Shown here: piece after piece, positions 52,320 to 60,129 of the stretch | How the letters are laid out: each line of letters begins with the position of its first letter | How positions within the stretch are numbered: the first letter of the stretch is position 1 | Origin: Flavobacteriales bacterium | GTDB lineage: Bacteria; Bacteroidota; Bacteroidia; Flavobacteriales_F; PHOS-HE28 | Length of the DNA stretch: 64,000 bases | NCBI GenBank assembly: GCA_016710685.1 | Contig: JADJVC010000017.1 | Coordinates: forward strand, 9,722 to 73,721 | Reading direction: 5' to 3' | Notes under the pieces: model-generated | Seen by the model: the letters and a program-made list of their open reading frames with translations, nothing else | Told to the model about the DNA's origin: nothing | The model's database searches: none | Translations under genes and position numbers: made by a program

Positions 52320-52919
52320 TCATTTCGCCTCCTTCTTAAGCGCCGCAACAGCGTCAACTGTCCGATTGCACAGCTCAACATCAAACCTACCGATGTGGCA
52401 AGCCTCTTTTGATATTCCAAGCGTTTCACGCAGCCAGCTGTAGGCCTCGCCTCGCTTCATTTTCCCCTTGCGCCAAAGCGGATCGAACATCGCGTGTGCA
52501 CGGTTGCGTGCGCGCCGCAGCTCCTTGTTAGCAAGAGATCCAAGAGGAATCTTGCCGTCATTCGGCTTGCCCTTTGTGTTTTTGTTGCGCGGATGACACC
52601 CGACATGCGCCCCGCAAGGCGCGCAACGCCAAAAATACTTGTCGTGGGTCTCGGGATGGCCAGGATAGAGCGTCACTCCGCGCACTAACTTAGCAGCGCG
52701 CCCGCAGTATTGGCAGTTCAGGCGGTTCGCGACAAATGCCGGCGCCTCGCGCTCAATCTGCGCGACCTTGCCAGCTGGGACCGCATTTTTACCTGCCAAC
52801 CACATATCGATGGTGCCGTGAGATCCGCCGGGCCGCGGCTTTAGGCCTAAAATCGCTGCGACTTCCCCGCGTCGCAGCTTGTAGGCTTCCATGACTGCTC
52901 GCAAGCGTTCAAGGCTCAT
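52320..52919 (-). CDS. HTH plus DUF3268-type zinc-finger protein
   Basis: 199 residues. The first 60 form a helix-turn-helix (RRGEVAAILGLKPRPGGSHG, TIDMWLAGKNAVPAGKVAQI). The rest matches DUF3268: CQYCG, WRCAPCGAHVGCHPRNKNTK, PLGSLANKELRRARNRAHAM, and CHIGRFDVELC at the end. Free DUF3268 proteins are short, so this is a fusion of a DNA-binding head with it. Last gene of the minus accessory operon. It overlaps its upstream neighbour. Confidence 0.75.
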   Translation of the reverse strand: MSLERLRAVMEAYKLRRGEVAAILGLKPRPGGSHGTIDMWLAGKNAVPAGKVAQIEREAPAFVANRLNCQYCGRAAKLVRGVTLYPGHPETHDKYFWRCAPCGAHVGCHPRNKNTKGKPNDGKIPLGSLANKELRRARNRAHAMFDPLWRKGKMKRGEAYSWLRETLGISKEACHIGRFDVELCNRTVDAVAALKKEAK

Positions 52920-53590
52920 GACACGCTCACTAGGCGCTTAATCAAATCAACCGCCGATGCGTCAATCGCCGCGGTCGTTTTGCACTCGTCGTCTCCATCG
53001 CAATGGCAGTGCAGGGCGATACGGTTGGTATCGCCAGTCACGCCCCAAAAAGCGGCAATGGTGTCGTCCTCGTGCACCATCACATTTGCGCCACTCATCG
53101 CCGCCTGTTCGGCAAGGCTGCGCTCCCCATAACGCTCATTCTTAGAGTCCGCATGCGCAAGAGTGCGCGAGTAGTCCTCAGCTGCAAATGGGGCATCAAC
53201 TTCGATCGGTGGCAGCGCTTCGAGTTCGCGAGCCGCGGATTCGTGGCCGGCTGCACGCAGTCGCATGGGTAGCGATACCCGGATAGCCCAGTCCATCAAC
53301 ATCGCGGCGCGGCGCACCTGGACATCGGGTGTTGACGCGGATCCGACAATGACAGAGATAAGCGGGCCGAGTAGAGCCGTGCGCTCCACCACGCCGCCAA
53401 TGCCGTCATTCCACTCGCGCATCATCTCCCCGATAACAGGGCACACGCACTGCGGAGCGTCCGACCACGGCTCGCCCGCGACATATGCCGCAGCTTCCAT
53501 GACACAAGCCTTTTCCTCATCAATGCCGTGCTCGCCGTGATCCAGCCCGCGGGCTAGCACTTCCTTAAGCCTTTCCTGGTCGATGTGCAT
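52916..53590 (-). CDS. Hypothetical protein
   Basis: 224 residues from ATG 53590 (MHIDQERLKEVLARGLDHGE). Mostly helical; includes a Cys/His-rich end (RIALHCHCDGDDECKT). The longer frame above 53590 is a shadow of the neighbouring gene. No family recognised. Confidence 0.6.
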   Translation of the reverse strand: MHIDQERLKEVLARGLDHGEHGIDEEKACVMEAAAYVAGEPWSDAPQCVCPVIGEMMREWNDGIGGVVERTALLGPLISVIVGSASTPDVQVRRAAMLMDWAIRVSLPMRLRAAGHESAARELEALPPIEVDAPFAAEDYSRTLAHADSKNERYGERSLAEQAAMSGANVMVHEDDTIAAFWGVTGDTNRIALHCHCDGDDECKTTAAIDASAVDLIKRLVSVS

Positions 53591-53591
53591 T

Positions 53592-53801
53592 TCAGTTCCC
53601 CTCAAAAGGTAAGCGCTTGCACCGCAACGGCAATCCGCCCTGGTAAACCGGTGCGCCGTATGCCAGCACGTAGCCATCCGGGCTGCACTCGCGATCCGGC
53701 TTGAAATACAAATACGCTGCAGTTAGCAACACGCCCACTGCGAACCCGACGAATGCAAGAATCATTCGTCGCTCAAAATTGCTGCGTTCAAAATTGCTCA
53801 T
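53592..53801 (-). CDS. Small membrane protein
   Basis: 69 residues from ATG 53801 (MSNFERSNFERRMILAFVGF). One membrane helix (MILAFVGFAVGVLLTAAYLY) and a short exported or periplasmic tail with two Cys. It overlaps the start region of the upstream gene by 14 bases. Function unknown. Confidence 0.6.
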   Translation of the reverse strand: MSNFERSNFERRMILAFVGFAVGVLLTAAYLYFKPDRECSPDGYVLAYGAPVYQGGLPLRCKRLPFEGN

Positions 53802-53997
53802 TGGTTTTCCCCGATCGCTCAAGCTTGCGAGCCTCGCCAACTGTGTGCTCCACATCGCTGTCGCCGATTTGGACCGAAACTTTCCCTTTGCCTGCAACGA
53901 TCCGTCTTGCTGCGACAATTGCCGCATCAACGGTGCTCGCGTGGACATTGGCTATGTCGTGATACGTGTCGTTTGAAAACGTGATCCGGTAGTACAT
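53788..53997 (-). CDS. Small hypothetical protein
   Basis: 69 residues from the second Met (MYYRITFSNDTYHDIANVHA), which has GGGGA seven bases upstream; the first ATG at 54003 is too close to it. Alternating beta-helix-beta pattern. Unknown function. Confidence 0.55.
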   Translation of the reverse strand: MYYRITFSNDTYHDIANVHASTVDAAIVAARRIVAGKGKVSVQIGDSDVEHTVGEARKLERSGKTNEQF

Positions 53998-54043
53998 GGT
54001 CATTCCCCAGAAAAGGACCGCGCTTTCACGCGGTCCAGTGGTG

Positions 54044-54562
54044 TTAGGCCTTGTCCGTCAGGAATTTCAGGGCCGAATCAACCTGTTCGGCTACATGCGT
54101 GTCGTCATCAATGAAAAAAACATCCTTTCCATTATAAAAAGACACGCGCACCGCTCCGTTCTTGGCACTGACAGCAATGGCGCAGCCTTTTGGTATAGCG
54201 TCAAGAGCGGCGCGCAGTCGCACTTCAACGCAGGTAAACATCAGCATCTCAATGACCTTGGTGTCAACTTCGCGCTGTAGGCTGCTGATCGGCATGTCCT
54301 TGCGTAAGCCAAGCGTGTAACGCCCATCCTTGACTTGAGTCTTGACGTAATCACTCTCGTACAGTGTCACCTGCAAAGTCGCGCGCAGATCGGGATCGTC
54401 AAAATTAAAGCTAAAAACCACGCCTTCGCTCTGAATTGCCGCATCTATAGCTCGACGCAAGGCGCCAGCGATTAACCCACGCTCCGCCCTGGAGCCATTC
54501 CACTCGATCATGTCAGTTTTGATGTCGAGTAATCCGGTGATGTTGTTGTAAGTAAATTCCAC
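54044..54562 (-). CDS. Hypothetical protein
   Basis: 172 residues from GTG 54562 (VEFTYNNITGLLDIKTDMIE) with AGGGGA upstream. Mixed alpha/beta, with a segment IAVSAKNGAVRVSFYNGKDV. It follows the next gene by one base. Not recognised. Confidence 0.55.
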   Translation of the reverse strand: MEFTYNNITGLLDIKTDMIEWNGSRAERGLIAGALRRAIDAAIQSEGVVFSFNFDDPDLRATLQVTLYESDYVKTQVKDGRYTLGLRKDMPISSLQREVDTKVIEMLMFTCVEVRLRAALDAIPKGCAIAVSAKNGAVRVSFYNGKDVFFIDDDTHVAEQVDSALKFLTDKA

Positions 54563-54563
54563 G

Positions 54564-54884
54564 TTATTCCCCTTTGAATTTCTTGGTGTACGTCTTGCGC
54601 ATAGAGTCAAGACGCTTAGCAATGTACTTCTCGCGCGCATCCAGATCAGAAAAGTTCAGACTCGACTGGAGAGGGCCGTACGGCTGGCCGGCGCGAGTCG
54701 CATGCATGCGGACGAGGTAATAGTGCCCGGCTGGCACATCCCATCCGCCGTTTGGCGCTTCGACGAAATCAGATTCGAAGCGCGCAATGCTGACGCCGAT
54801 CGGTCGGCCACGATCGTCCGTCAGGTTGTCGAAAGCGATGTACTTAACATCTGCATTGGTGATGTTGGCGCGGTTGGTGCTCAT
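54564..54884 (-). CDS. Hypothetical protein
   Basis: 106 residues (MSTNRANITNADVKYIAFDN). Beta-rich first half (GGWDVPAGHYYLVRMHATRA), charged C-terminal helix. It overlaps the upstream gene by four bases (ATGA), so it is coupled. Function unknown. Confidence 0.6.
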   Translation of the reverse strand: MSTNRANITNADVKYIAFDNLTDDRGRPIGVSIARFESDFVEAPNGGWDVPAGHYYLVRMHATRAGQPYGPLQSSLNFSDLDAREKYIAKRLDSMRKTYTKKFKGE

Positions 54885-55282
54885 GGTGTGCGCACCGAGT
54901 ATTTAGCGCGGAGCTTTGCCACAAGGTACTCGTCCTGGTCTGTTGTGAGCACAAGCGCATCCTTGCCAGCTTCTTTGTAAAGCGTCGCGCGCTTAACGTC
55001 GATCAGAAACCAGTCATTCGCGCCCCGTAGAATTGTCGCGGTGGTGGCGTTGCGCTTGCCTTTGTAGGAGTTCGGCATTGATGAGCCGGACGTCGATACG
55101 AGAGTAGCGCCAGCACGCTTCGATAGCGGCAGACCAAGAATCTCCAGCATTCCCTCCACCCATGCTGCCATTTGCTTTATTTCCTCGTATTCGGAGAAAG
55201 CATGTTGTTCGCTGGTGCCGTTCACCTGACGCAAGGTCGCTTCTATTTGCCAGTTGTTGCCATCGGACACTTTGATTTTCAC
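54881..55282 (-). CDS. Hypothetical protein
   Basis: 133 residues (MKIKVSDGNNWQIEATLRQV) with a good AGGAG-type site upstream. It has a helical centre (EIKQMAAWVEGMLEILGLPL) and a late beta segment (ATILRGANDWFLIDVKRATL). Not recognised. About 70 bases of leader with a TTAGCCGC/GCGGCTAA hairpin separate it from the gene before it. Confidence 0.6.
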   Translation of the reverse strand: MKIKVSDGNNWQIEATLRQVNGTSEQHAFSEYEEIKQMAAWVEGMLEILGLPLSKRAGATLVSTSGSSMPNSYKGKRNATTATILRGANDWFLIDVKRATLYKEAGKDALVLTTDQDEYLVAKLRAKYSVRTP

Positions 55283-55352
55283 TGTGGTTCTCCTGGTTAT
55301 CGGTTACCGGGTGGCACCGTATTAGCCGCCCCGTAGAGCGGCTAAGGCTGGG

Positions 55353-55496
55353 TCACTTTGGTGGGTCGCGAGTTACCTTCTTCTGCCCCTTCAGGTGGCC
55401 TTCGAGCATTTCAATCTCGTACCAGAGCACGCCGTGCGCGGTTGAGGTATTGCCGGTGTAGCGCGCCAAGTCTCCGCGCCAGTAAGTGGTGCTCAT
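55353..55496 (-). CDS. Very small protein
   Basis: 47 residues (MSTTYWRGDLARYTGNTSTA...HLKGQKKVTRDPPK). The ATG overlaps the preceding stop by four bases. Its pattern suggests a small SH3-like barrel of the kind that binds nucleic acid or protein (inference). Confidence 0.55.
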   Translation of the reverse strand: MSTTYWRGDLARYTGNTSTAHGVLWYEIEMLEGHLKGQKKVTRDPPK

Positions 55497-55891
55497 GCTC
55501 CCATCCTCCGTTCCATCGCACACACGCGGTTGTATTCGGCTTCTTCCTTGTCGCGCTTGTCGATAGACGCGAGTAACTCCGCGTCGCACGCTTCGCGGTC
55601 AAGCACCAGGACAACATTGCGGCCTTTGCACGTCGGGCAAACGACGTCGTATCGGCCGCCGTGGCGGAAATACTGTTCCGCCGGGCTCTGGCCGTCTTCA
55701 AGATCGCCATCACGATCGTCATAGAACGCTTCTGCGAACTCTTCTTGCGAGTAAGCGTGGTTGCGAATGGACGCCGTCAGTACACAGCCTTCGCCCTCGC
55801 AGTCGTGGCACACAGCCATTTTGGCTGGGGCGGACACTGTGACTTCATCGCCTTCGGCGTCGTACATCTTGATTTCGATGTGTTTGCACAT
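55493..55891 (-). CDS. DnaJ-type zinc-finger protein
   Basis: 132 residues from ATG 55891 (MCKHIEIKMYDAEGDEVTVS). Two CxxCxGxG-like knuckles, CHDCEGEGC and CPTCKGRN, are separated by about 55 residues, as in the zinc centre of DnaJ, but no J-domain is present. It may bind host chaperones or hold zinc structurally. Unknown role. Confidence 0.65.
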   Translation of the reverse strand: MCKHIEIKMYDAEGDEVTVSAPAKMAVCHDCEGEGCVLTASIRNHAYSQEEFAEAFYDDRDGDLEDGQSPAEQYFRHGGRYDVVCPTCKGRNVVLVLDREACDAELLASIDKRDKEEAEYNRVCAMERRMGA

Positions 55892-55901
55892 GACTGATCT
55901 C

Positions 55902-56162
55902 CTAGTTAGTTGAACGACGTTGCCAGCCACACAATCCGTCGGAGAAGACGAATAAAGTGGTCAGAAATTCGTTGCGCGTATCGCAATCGCGAACTACAGC
56001 CTGGAACTCAATTAGCGGGTGATGAGACGCGTCACAGTCAAGGCGATCGCTTCCGCCAAAGCAAAGGATCGGCGGAGAGCGAAGGGAACAAATCTCCATA
56101 CCCGGATTGCGTTCAGCGAAACGTGCGCTCAGGTTGTTGAAGTCCAACTTCAGTTTGCTCAT
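55902..56162 (-). CDS. First gene of the minus accessory operon
   Basis: 86 residues (MSKLKLDFNNLSARFAERNP). Its ATG lies inside a TGAGC sequence that can pair with a GCTCA at the start of the mRNA. No family recognised; contains three Cys. It is closest to the promoter at 56195. Confidence 0.55.
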   Translation of the reverse strand: MSKLKLDFNNLSARFAERNPGMEICSLRSPPILCFGGSDRLDCDASHHPLIEFQAVVRDCDTRNEFLTTLFVFSDGLCGWQRRSTN

Positions 56163-56194
56163 TTGTGCTTATCCATAGCGGTTTGTGAGCTTTC

Positions 56195-56223
56195 TTTATA
56201 CTCATCCGATGAGTAGTACGCAA
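56195..56223 (-). promoter_or_regulatory. Promoter for the minus accessory operon
   Basis: On the minus strand TTGCGT (56218-56223) and TATAAA (56195-56200) with a 17-base spacer. The spacer contains the palindrome CTCAT-CCG-ATGAG (56201-56213), a possible operator. The start region carries AAAGCTCA, also found at the start of the 18678 promoter. Confidence 0.7.
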
Positions 56224-56404
56224 ACCTTTTATCTGTTTTGTTTTTACAGCGCTTGTGTTTGAAAATGGCGTTCGAATGTTCCTCCCATAAGCTGAAACGC
56301 CAACATTGGCGTTTCAGACGTTACCAACGTGGCAACGCACGGGTGCGCTTTGGCGCTCTATCATCGCGACGCTGTGCACCAAAAACCCATTGGAGACCAT
56401 CAAA
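56224..56404 (+). promoter_or_regulatory. Gene-free region before lysis genes
   Basis: 181 bases between divergent operons, AT-rich at 56224-56260. It holds the 26-bp palindrome copy E (56292-56317) followed by CGTTACCAACG. I do not see a convincing plus-strand promoter by eye, although one is expected for the lysis operon. GGAG (56391) precedes the first lysis-region gene. Confidence 0.5.
56292..56317. repeat. 26-bp palindrome, copy E
   Basis: Arms CTGAAACGCCAA and complement around the centre CA, identical in core to copy A at 5177. No T-run follows. It lies upstream of the lysis operon. Confidence 0.9.
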
Positions 56405-56908
56405 ATGCGATTACGGAATTTCTGCTCCACCCTTGTGCTTTGCCTTTGCGTCGCACTCGCGCCGACCATCACGTACGCCGTTGACCTGCCGTCCGAGCTA
56501 TCGGGCACCTATGAGGCCCGACCAGATACGCCGCTGGACGGCTGGACGTGCGATCTGTCCGCGCGTCAGATCAGCGCGGGCGTTTTTACCAATCGAGTTT
56601 TGTCCGCTGAGTGCGACTCGACCGATGGCGGCGTTTACGGCGGTGCCGTGTCCACTGCCAATCCATGCCCCAGTTCGGCCGTAACTCGGCCTCCTTTGCT
56701 GCGGTTTGGATCCGGGCCTTTACTGCCGACTACACCGCGCTTGATCGTGCATGAATACCGAAGCTCGACTAAACGATGCTCTCTAGGCGAGGTAACGGTA
56801 AGTACGGGAGGGCCTGCGACTGTCATGTGTCGCACGCAAATCGTCTTGCCTGCCGTTGGCTACCCCGGTTGCGGGGCTGGATCTGGATCGATTAGCCGCC
56901 GGGGTTAG
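56405..56908 (+). CDS. Secreted protein at head of lysis operon
   Basis: 167 residues from ATG 56405. A signal peptide (MRLRNFCSTLVLCLCVALAP, cleavage after TYA) is followed by a Cys-containing beta-rich domain. It would be exported to the periplasm. Not a recognised endolysin or spanin; perhaps a lysis or exclusion factor. Confidence 0.65.
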   Translation: MRLRNFCSTLVLCLCVALAPTITYAVDLPSELSGTYEARPDTPLDGWTCDLSARQISAGVFTNRVLSAECDSTDGGVYGGAVSTANPCPSSAVTRPPLLRFGSGPLLPTTPRLIVHEYRSSTKRCSLGEVTVSTGGPATVMCRTQIVLPAVGYPGCGAGSGSISRRG

Positions 56909-56991
56909 CCGATATGATGCTGTCTCGACGCGTAGCGGATGCGGCGGTTGTCGCCGCATCTGTCGCAACTCAAGCACACGCGGGAGGCGCA

Positions 56992-57381
56992 ATGCGCGTC
57001 GAGCCAATTGTTTTTGCGGCGGTTACATTTGCAACGGCGTTTTTCGGGGATTCTCGCCTGCCGCCTGACCAAGTGCTTTTTTTGTGGTCAGCGGCTGGGA
57101 CTGCGGTAGGTGCGGTAGGCGCCTCGCTTGGAATGCCGACAGGCGGGTTAGGCGCGCGCGTCATGCGGGCTGCGCTGTCTTTTTTCGCTGGAATGGTCAT
57201 TGCGCCCTGGTTTATCGCTCAGCTTCCGCGGGCAGATGCCACGCCTGACTGGTGGCACGCGTTTGCTGCTAGCGGTGTCGGTGCGTCAATCGTGTACATA
57301 CTGGTCGCTGAAGGTCCGGGCATTGTTCGGACTATGATTAACGCGTTTATCAAGGCAAAGTCGGGAGATGGTAGTGCTTGA
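56992..57381 (+). CDS. Holin candidate
   Basis: 129 residues from ATG 56992 with GGAGG five bases upstream; an ATG at 56914 in frame would add a signal-like segment. Four hydrophobic stretches are visible (PIVFAAVTFATAFFG, FLWSAAGTAVGAVGASLGM, AALSFFAGMVIAPWFIAQ, AFAASGVGASIVYILVAE). It would open the inner membrane so that the endolysin gene product downstream can reach the wall. Called from topology and position. Confidence 0.7.
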   Translation: MRVEPIVFAAVTFATAFFGDSRLPPDQVLFLWSAAGTAVGAVGASLGMPTGGLGARVMRAALSFFAGMVIAPWFIAQLPRADATPDWWHAFAASGVGASIVYILVAEGPGIVRTMINAFIKAKSGDGSA

Positions 57382-57571
57382 GCCGCAAGGATTGTGCGTC
57401 GGCTGCGAGTTCTATTCGCCCGGCGACGCGGCACTCAAGAAGCTCATGGGTGATCGATTTGGGAAGTGTGCATTGCCCGGTTTTGTGGCAACAAACAATA
57501 CGATCAGGTATGAGCTTGACTGGTGTAAACATCACAAAGGGCGGGATGACAATGGCAATGGGAATGTTTAA
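57374..57571 (+). CDS. Cys-rich small protein
   Basis: 65 residues from GTG 57374, with GGGAG six bases upstream, overlapping the holin stop. Cys pairs CVGCEFY and later CALP and CKHH suggest metal binding. It occurs in the lysis operon. Function unknown. Confidence 0.55.
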   Translation: MLEPQGLCVGCEFYSPGDAALKKLMGDRFGKCALPGFVATNNTIRYELDWCKHHKGRDDNGNGNV

Positions 57572-57953
57572 GCGCGTCAAAGACTGGGCAAGGCTGCGGT
57601 ACGGCCAAGTTCGAAGGCTGTTTGAGGCGCTGCCAAGCGCGGAAGAGATCATCGCGAGCACGGATGCCGCTGCGCAGGTTGCGTTGGAGTTCGGTGATAC
57701 GATCGCAGCGCTTGAGCCGCAAGATAGCCGTTTGCTGTCTGCGCTGATCGCGTCCGCCTCGCTGCTAGATTTCGTTGCGCCCGTGACTGGCATTGGCGGC
57801 GACAAAGAGCGAGCGCTGATTGCCAAGGTGCGCGAGATCGGCCGCTATATCGGGCTGGTCGACGAGCGGACCGACGCTTTTTGGAACTCGATTGGGCGTC
57901 AGGTGTTGGTGCGGTACATTGAGCGTAGTAAGGCGCTCAAGGCGGGCGTGTGA
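57546..57953 (+). CDS. Helical protein in lysis operon
   Basis: 135 residues (MTMAMGMFKRVKDWARLRYG), with other in-frame ATGs at 57552 and 57558. Amphipathic helices and one moderately hydrophobic segment (LLSALIASASLLDFVAPVTG). It overlaps its upstream neighbour by 26 bases. It could be a second holin or pinholin partner, but the evidence is weak. Confidence 0.5.
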   Translation: MTMAMGMFKRVKDWARLRYGQVRRLFEALPSAEEIIASTDAAAQVALEFGDTIAALEPQDSRLLSALIASASLLDFVAPVTGIGGDKERALIAKVREIGRYIGLVDERTDAFWNSIGRQVLVRYIERSKALKAGV

Positions 57954-57960
57954 GTAAGTT

Positions 57961-58293
57961 TTGCGGCTTTTCGGATCGCAGGAGCACGAATGCGATTTCG
58001 TGTTTCTTAGGTTCGAAGAGAGGGTGCTTGCGCCAGTTAGTCCAGAGTGGGATGGCGTTACGCAGCTGCGCTTGTGGAACTCAAAATTAGCGACGCGACT
58101 CGGCTATCAGTGCAGCACGTGCGGCAGATGGCGCTATGTCGCGCTTTATGGCGAGCACTCGCTATCAAAGATGACCGCACTGTATTTGGCGGGCAAGTGT
58201 CGCGAAGCGGCGCATGGCGAAGAAATCACGTACGACAACGAGGCGGACCGGTGGACAATCAGCACAAGCACATCAAGGGTTATCGGGATCTGA
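57961..58293 (+). CDS. Hypothetical protein
   Basis: 110 residues if started at TTG 57961 (MRLFGSQEHECDFVFLRFEE); no better start is seen. Contains CSTCGRW, a possible metal site. It partly overlaps nothing else of quality. Function unknown. Confidence 0.45.
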   Translation: MRLFGSQEHECDFVFLRFEERVLAPVSPEWDGVTQLRLWNSKLATRLGYQCSTCGRWRYVALYGEHSLSKMTALYLAGKCREAAHGEEITYDNEADRWTISTSTSRVIGI

Positions 58294-58336
58294 CGGCGGA
58301 ATTGGTGCGCGCGATCGCGCAGCCAGGGGGCGGGGT

Positions 58337-58615
58337 ATGAGACTGGCAGCAATCGTACTGGTCTCGTGCGCCTTTGGCGCGTGCTCAATGCAGCCTGCGC
58401 ATGAGTTCGATGTATGCGATGAGCCGACGCAGGCATCGACAGAAATCATGGAGGCGTACGAGCTTGGTCGGCTCACACGCGACCAGCGAGAGCGTTATTT
58501 GGATCTGTTGTACGTGCTGGAGGCTCAGTGCTTGGCCGACAAATCAGTAGAGCAAGAGCGGATCTTGCGTGACACGGTGTCCGACATCGAAAAACTAGCG
58601 GGTGAACTAAAATGA
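58337..58615 (+). CDS. Small lipoprotein
   Basis: 92 residues from ATG 58337 after GGGGG. Lipobox FGAC, with Cys16 as the lipidated residue (MRLAAIVLVSCAFGAC). The mature part is a charged helix. It could be an outer-membrane-acting lysis or exclusion protein. It overlaps the endolysin start by four bases. Confidence 0.65.
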   Translation: MRLAAIVLVSCAFGACSMQPAHEFDVCDEPTQASTEIMEAYELGRLTRDQRERYLDLLYVLEAQCLADKSVEQERILRDTVSDIEKLAGELK

Positions 58616-59118
58616 TCGTTGCGCCATGGCAAGCTAAAGCGCGCGCCGAGATCGGCGTTAAGGAGATTCCGGGCGCGGAGCACAATCAAGCCGTTATTGA
58701 CTATTGGAAGCGCGGCTTAGTCGCGCTGGAAGTCAATGACGATGAAACCCCGTGGTGTGCCGCTTTCGTCAACGCGATGTTGCGCGAGGTCGGCATCATG
58801 GGCACGCGATCGGGCCGGGCGCGCTCGTTTGTGCCTGGGCCGGATTTCATCGCGTGCGATGACCGGGCTGGCGCCATTGTCGTGCTGTCGAGCGATCGGG
58901 GCGCGGCAAGTGGGCATGTTGGATTCTTGGAGGCTGTTGGTCCCGGTGTCGTGCATCTACTCGGGGGCAATCAAGGCAACCGGGTGTGCATCGCGCCGTT
59001 CAAGGCTACCCGCGTCGTGGCTAGGTTGTGGCCAAAGCAGGCGGAGCCCTTCGAGCGCTATCCGCGGGCACCGTACAAAACGGCGAGCGGCGCAAATGTC
59101 ACGGTGTCGGACCGATGA
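58612..59118 (+). CDS. CHAP/TIGR02594-type endolysin
   Basis: 168 residues. Catalytic Cys49 in TPWCAAFVNAML and His102 in GHVGF, with GGNQGNRVCI, are typical of this NlpC/P60-like amidase family. It would cut peptidoglycan peptide bonds. No signal peptide, so it needs the holin. ATGA overlaps on both sides. Confidence 0.88.
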   Translation: MIVAPWQAKARAEIGVKEIPGAEHNQAVIDYWKRGLVALEVNDDETPWCAAFVNAMLREVGIMGTRSGRARSFVPGPDFIACDDRAGAIVVLSSDRGAASGHVGFLEAVGPGVVHLLGGNQGNRVCIAPFKATRVVARLWPKQAEPFERYPRAPYKTASGANVTVSDR

Positions 59119-59300
59119 GCGCGCGCGTAATTGTCGAAATGCCCGGAATGTGGCAACCGCTCAATTTGCCATTCACGATCCACGGAATGTTGAAACACGG
59201 CGGGACGCCGGAAAGGGTTGGGCTGGTGGTGTTTGATGAGTTTTTGCGTCGGGTTGAGATGATGCGCAAGCCTGGAGAATCGCAATGTGGAGCTACGTAA
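59115..59300 (+). CDS. Small protein between endolysin and spanins
   Basis: 61 residues (MSARVIVEMPGMWQPLNLPF), ATGA overlap with the endolysin and a 16-base overlap with Rz. Short alpha/beta pattern. Function unknown. Confidence 0.6.
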   Translation: MSARVIVEMPGMWQPLNLPFTIHGMLKHGGTPERVGLVVFDEFLRRVEMMRKPGESQCGAT

Positions 59301-59683
59301 TCGGGACGCTAACGCTGTTGGCTGCATTTGCGGGCATCTTTTACGGCGGTGTCGAGTACGGCACGATGCGCGCGGGACAATCGTACTCAGCGCAGAGACT
59401 ACAAGAGCGCGATGCAACGATTGAGCAAATGGAGCGGCGGCTTGAAGCCGAGAAAGGCAGCGTCGACAAAGCCCAGGCCGATTTACTGGCGATGCAAACA
59501 GACTTGGCAACAATCGCAAGTCGAACGGCCACGGTAGGCCAACAATTAAGGAGCACGCTCAATGCGGCAGGTTTTGGTGTGTGCATTATTGACGATGAGT
59601 CTCGCAAGCTGCGGGCTGGTGGGTACGAAAGAGCCGCCGATGCAGCAAGAGCGGCTAATCGTGCGCGAGCCGGTGCGGGATGA
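59285..59683 (+). CDS. Rz-like inner-membrane spanin
   Basis: 132 residues. One N-terminal membrane helix (VIGTLTLLAAFAGIFYGGV) and a long periplasmic coiled coil (RDATIEQMERRLEAEKGSVD...). With the lipoprotein Rz1 encoded inside its 3' end, it spans the periplasm and fuses the membranes after peptidoglycan is removed. A classical Gram-negative phage arrangement. Confidence 0.9.
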   Translation: MWSYVIGTLTLLAAFAGIFYGGVEYGTMRAGQSYSAQRLQERDATIEQMERRLEAEKGSVDKAQADLLAMQTDLATIASRTATVGQQLRSTLNAAGFGVCIIDDESRKLRAGGYERAADAARAANRARAGAG

Positions 59684-59858
59684 AATCAACTGTCGCCATG
59701 TGGCTGACGCGCCGATTGCGGAGAAACCGCGAGCGGAGAACGCGACGGATGCACTTGTCGAAGAGTCCGGGCTCGCAGGAGTCGCGGAAACGCTAGCGAC
59801 GCAGTTAGGGGCGCTTTGGAAATGCTTGGGGGAGTACAACGATGCACCGAAACATTAG
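59562..59858 (+). CDS. Rz1-like outer-membrane spanin lipoprotein
   Basis: 98 residues, embedded for 122 bases in the Rz gene in a different frame. Lipobox LASC with Cys17 (MRQVLVCALLTMSLASC). Longer than many Rz1 proteins and less Pro-rich. It pairs with Rz in the last step of lysis. Confidence 0.88.
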   Translation: MRQVLVCALLTMSLASCGLVGTKEPPMQQERLIVREPVRDEINCRHVADAPIAEKPRAENATDALVEESGLAGVAETLATQLGALWKCLGEYNDAPKH

Positions 59859-60129
59859 GGCGCTACGCAAGCGGATTGAAAGACTTGAGGCGCAAGGGGT
59901 AACGATCCAGCCATCGCAGAATCCAGCGACCGCGGAGTTAATTGCTAACGCGCTGGCCGCCGAAAATGTGCGCAGGTATTTGGATGGGACCATTATTGGC
60001 CCGCCCAACGAGGGCACGCTTGCTGACCGCGTGCACACGCGCTGCACTGCCGAGTTCATTGCCGGCGAACTGCGCGCGACAGAATCGGCAGAGTGCGAAT
60101 GCTACCCAGCCGGGCGCCCATCACTATGA
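59842..60129 (+). CDS. Small protein before tail fibre
   Basis: 95 residues (MHRNIRALRKRIERLEAQGV). N-terminal coiled coil, then a helical region. It overlaps both the Rz1 end and the fibre start. Possibly a fibre chaperone or connector (inference). Unknown family. Confidence 0.6.
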   Translation: MHRNIRALRKRIERLEAQGVTIQPSQNPATAELIANALAAENVRRYLDGTIIGPPNEGTLADRVHTRCTAEFIAGELRATESAECECYPAGRPSL

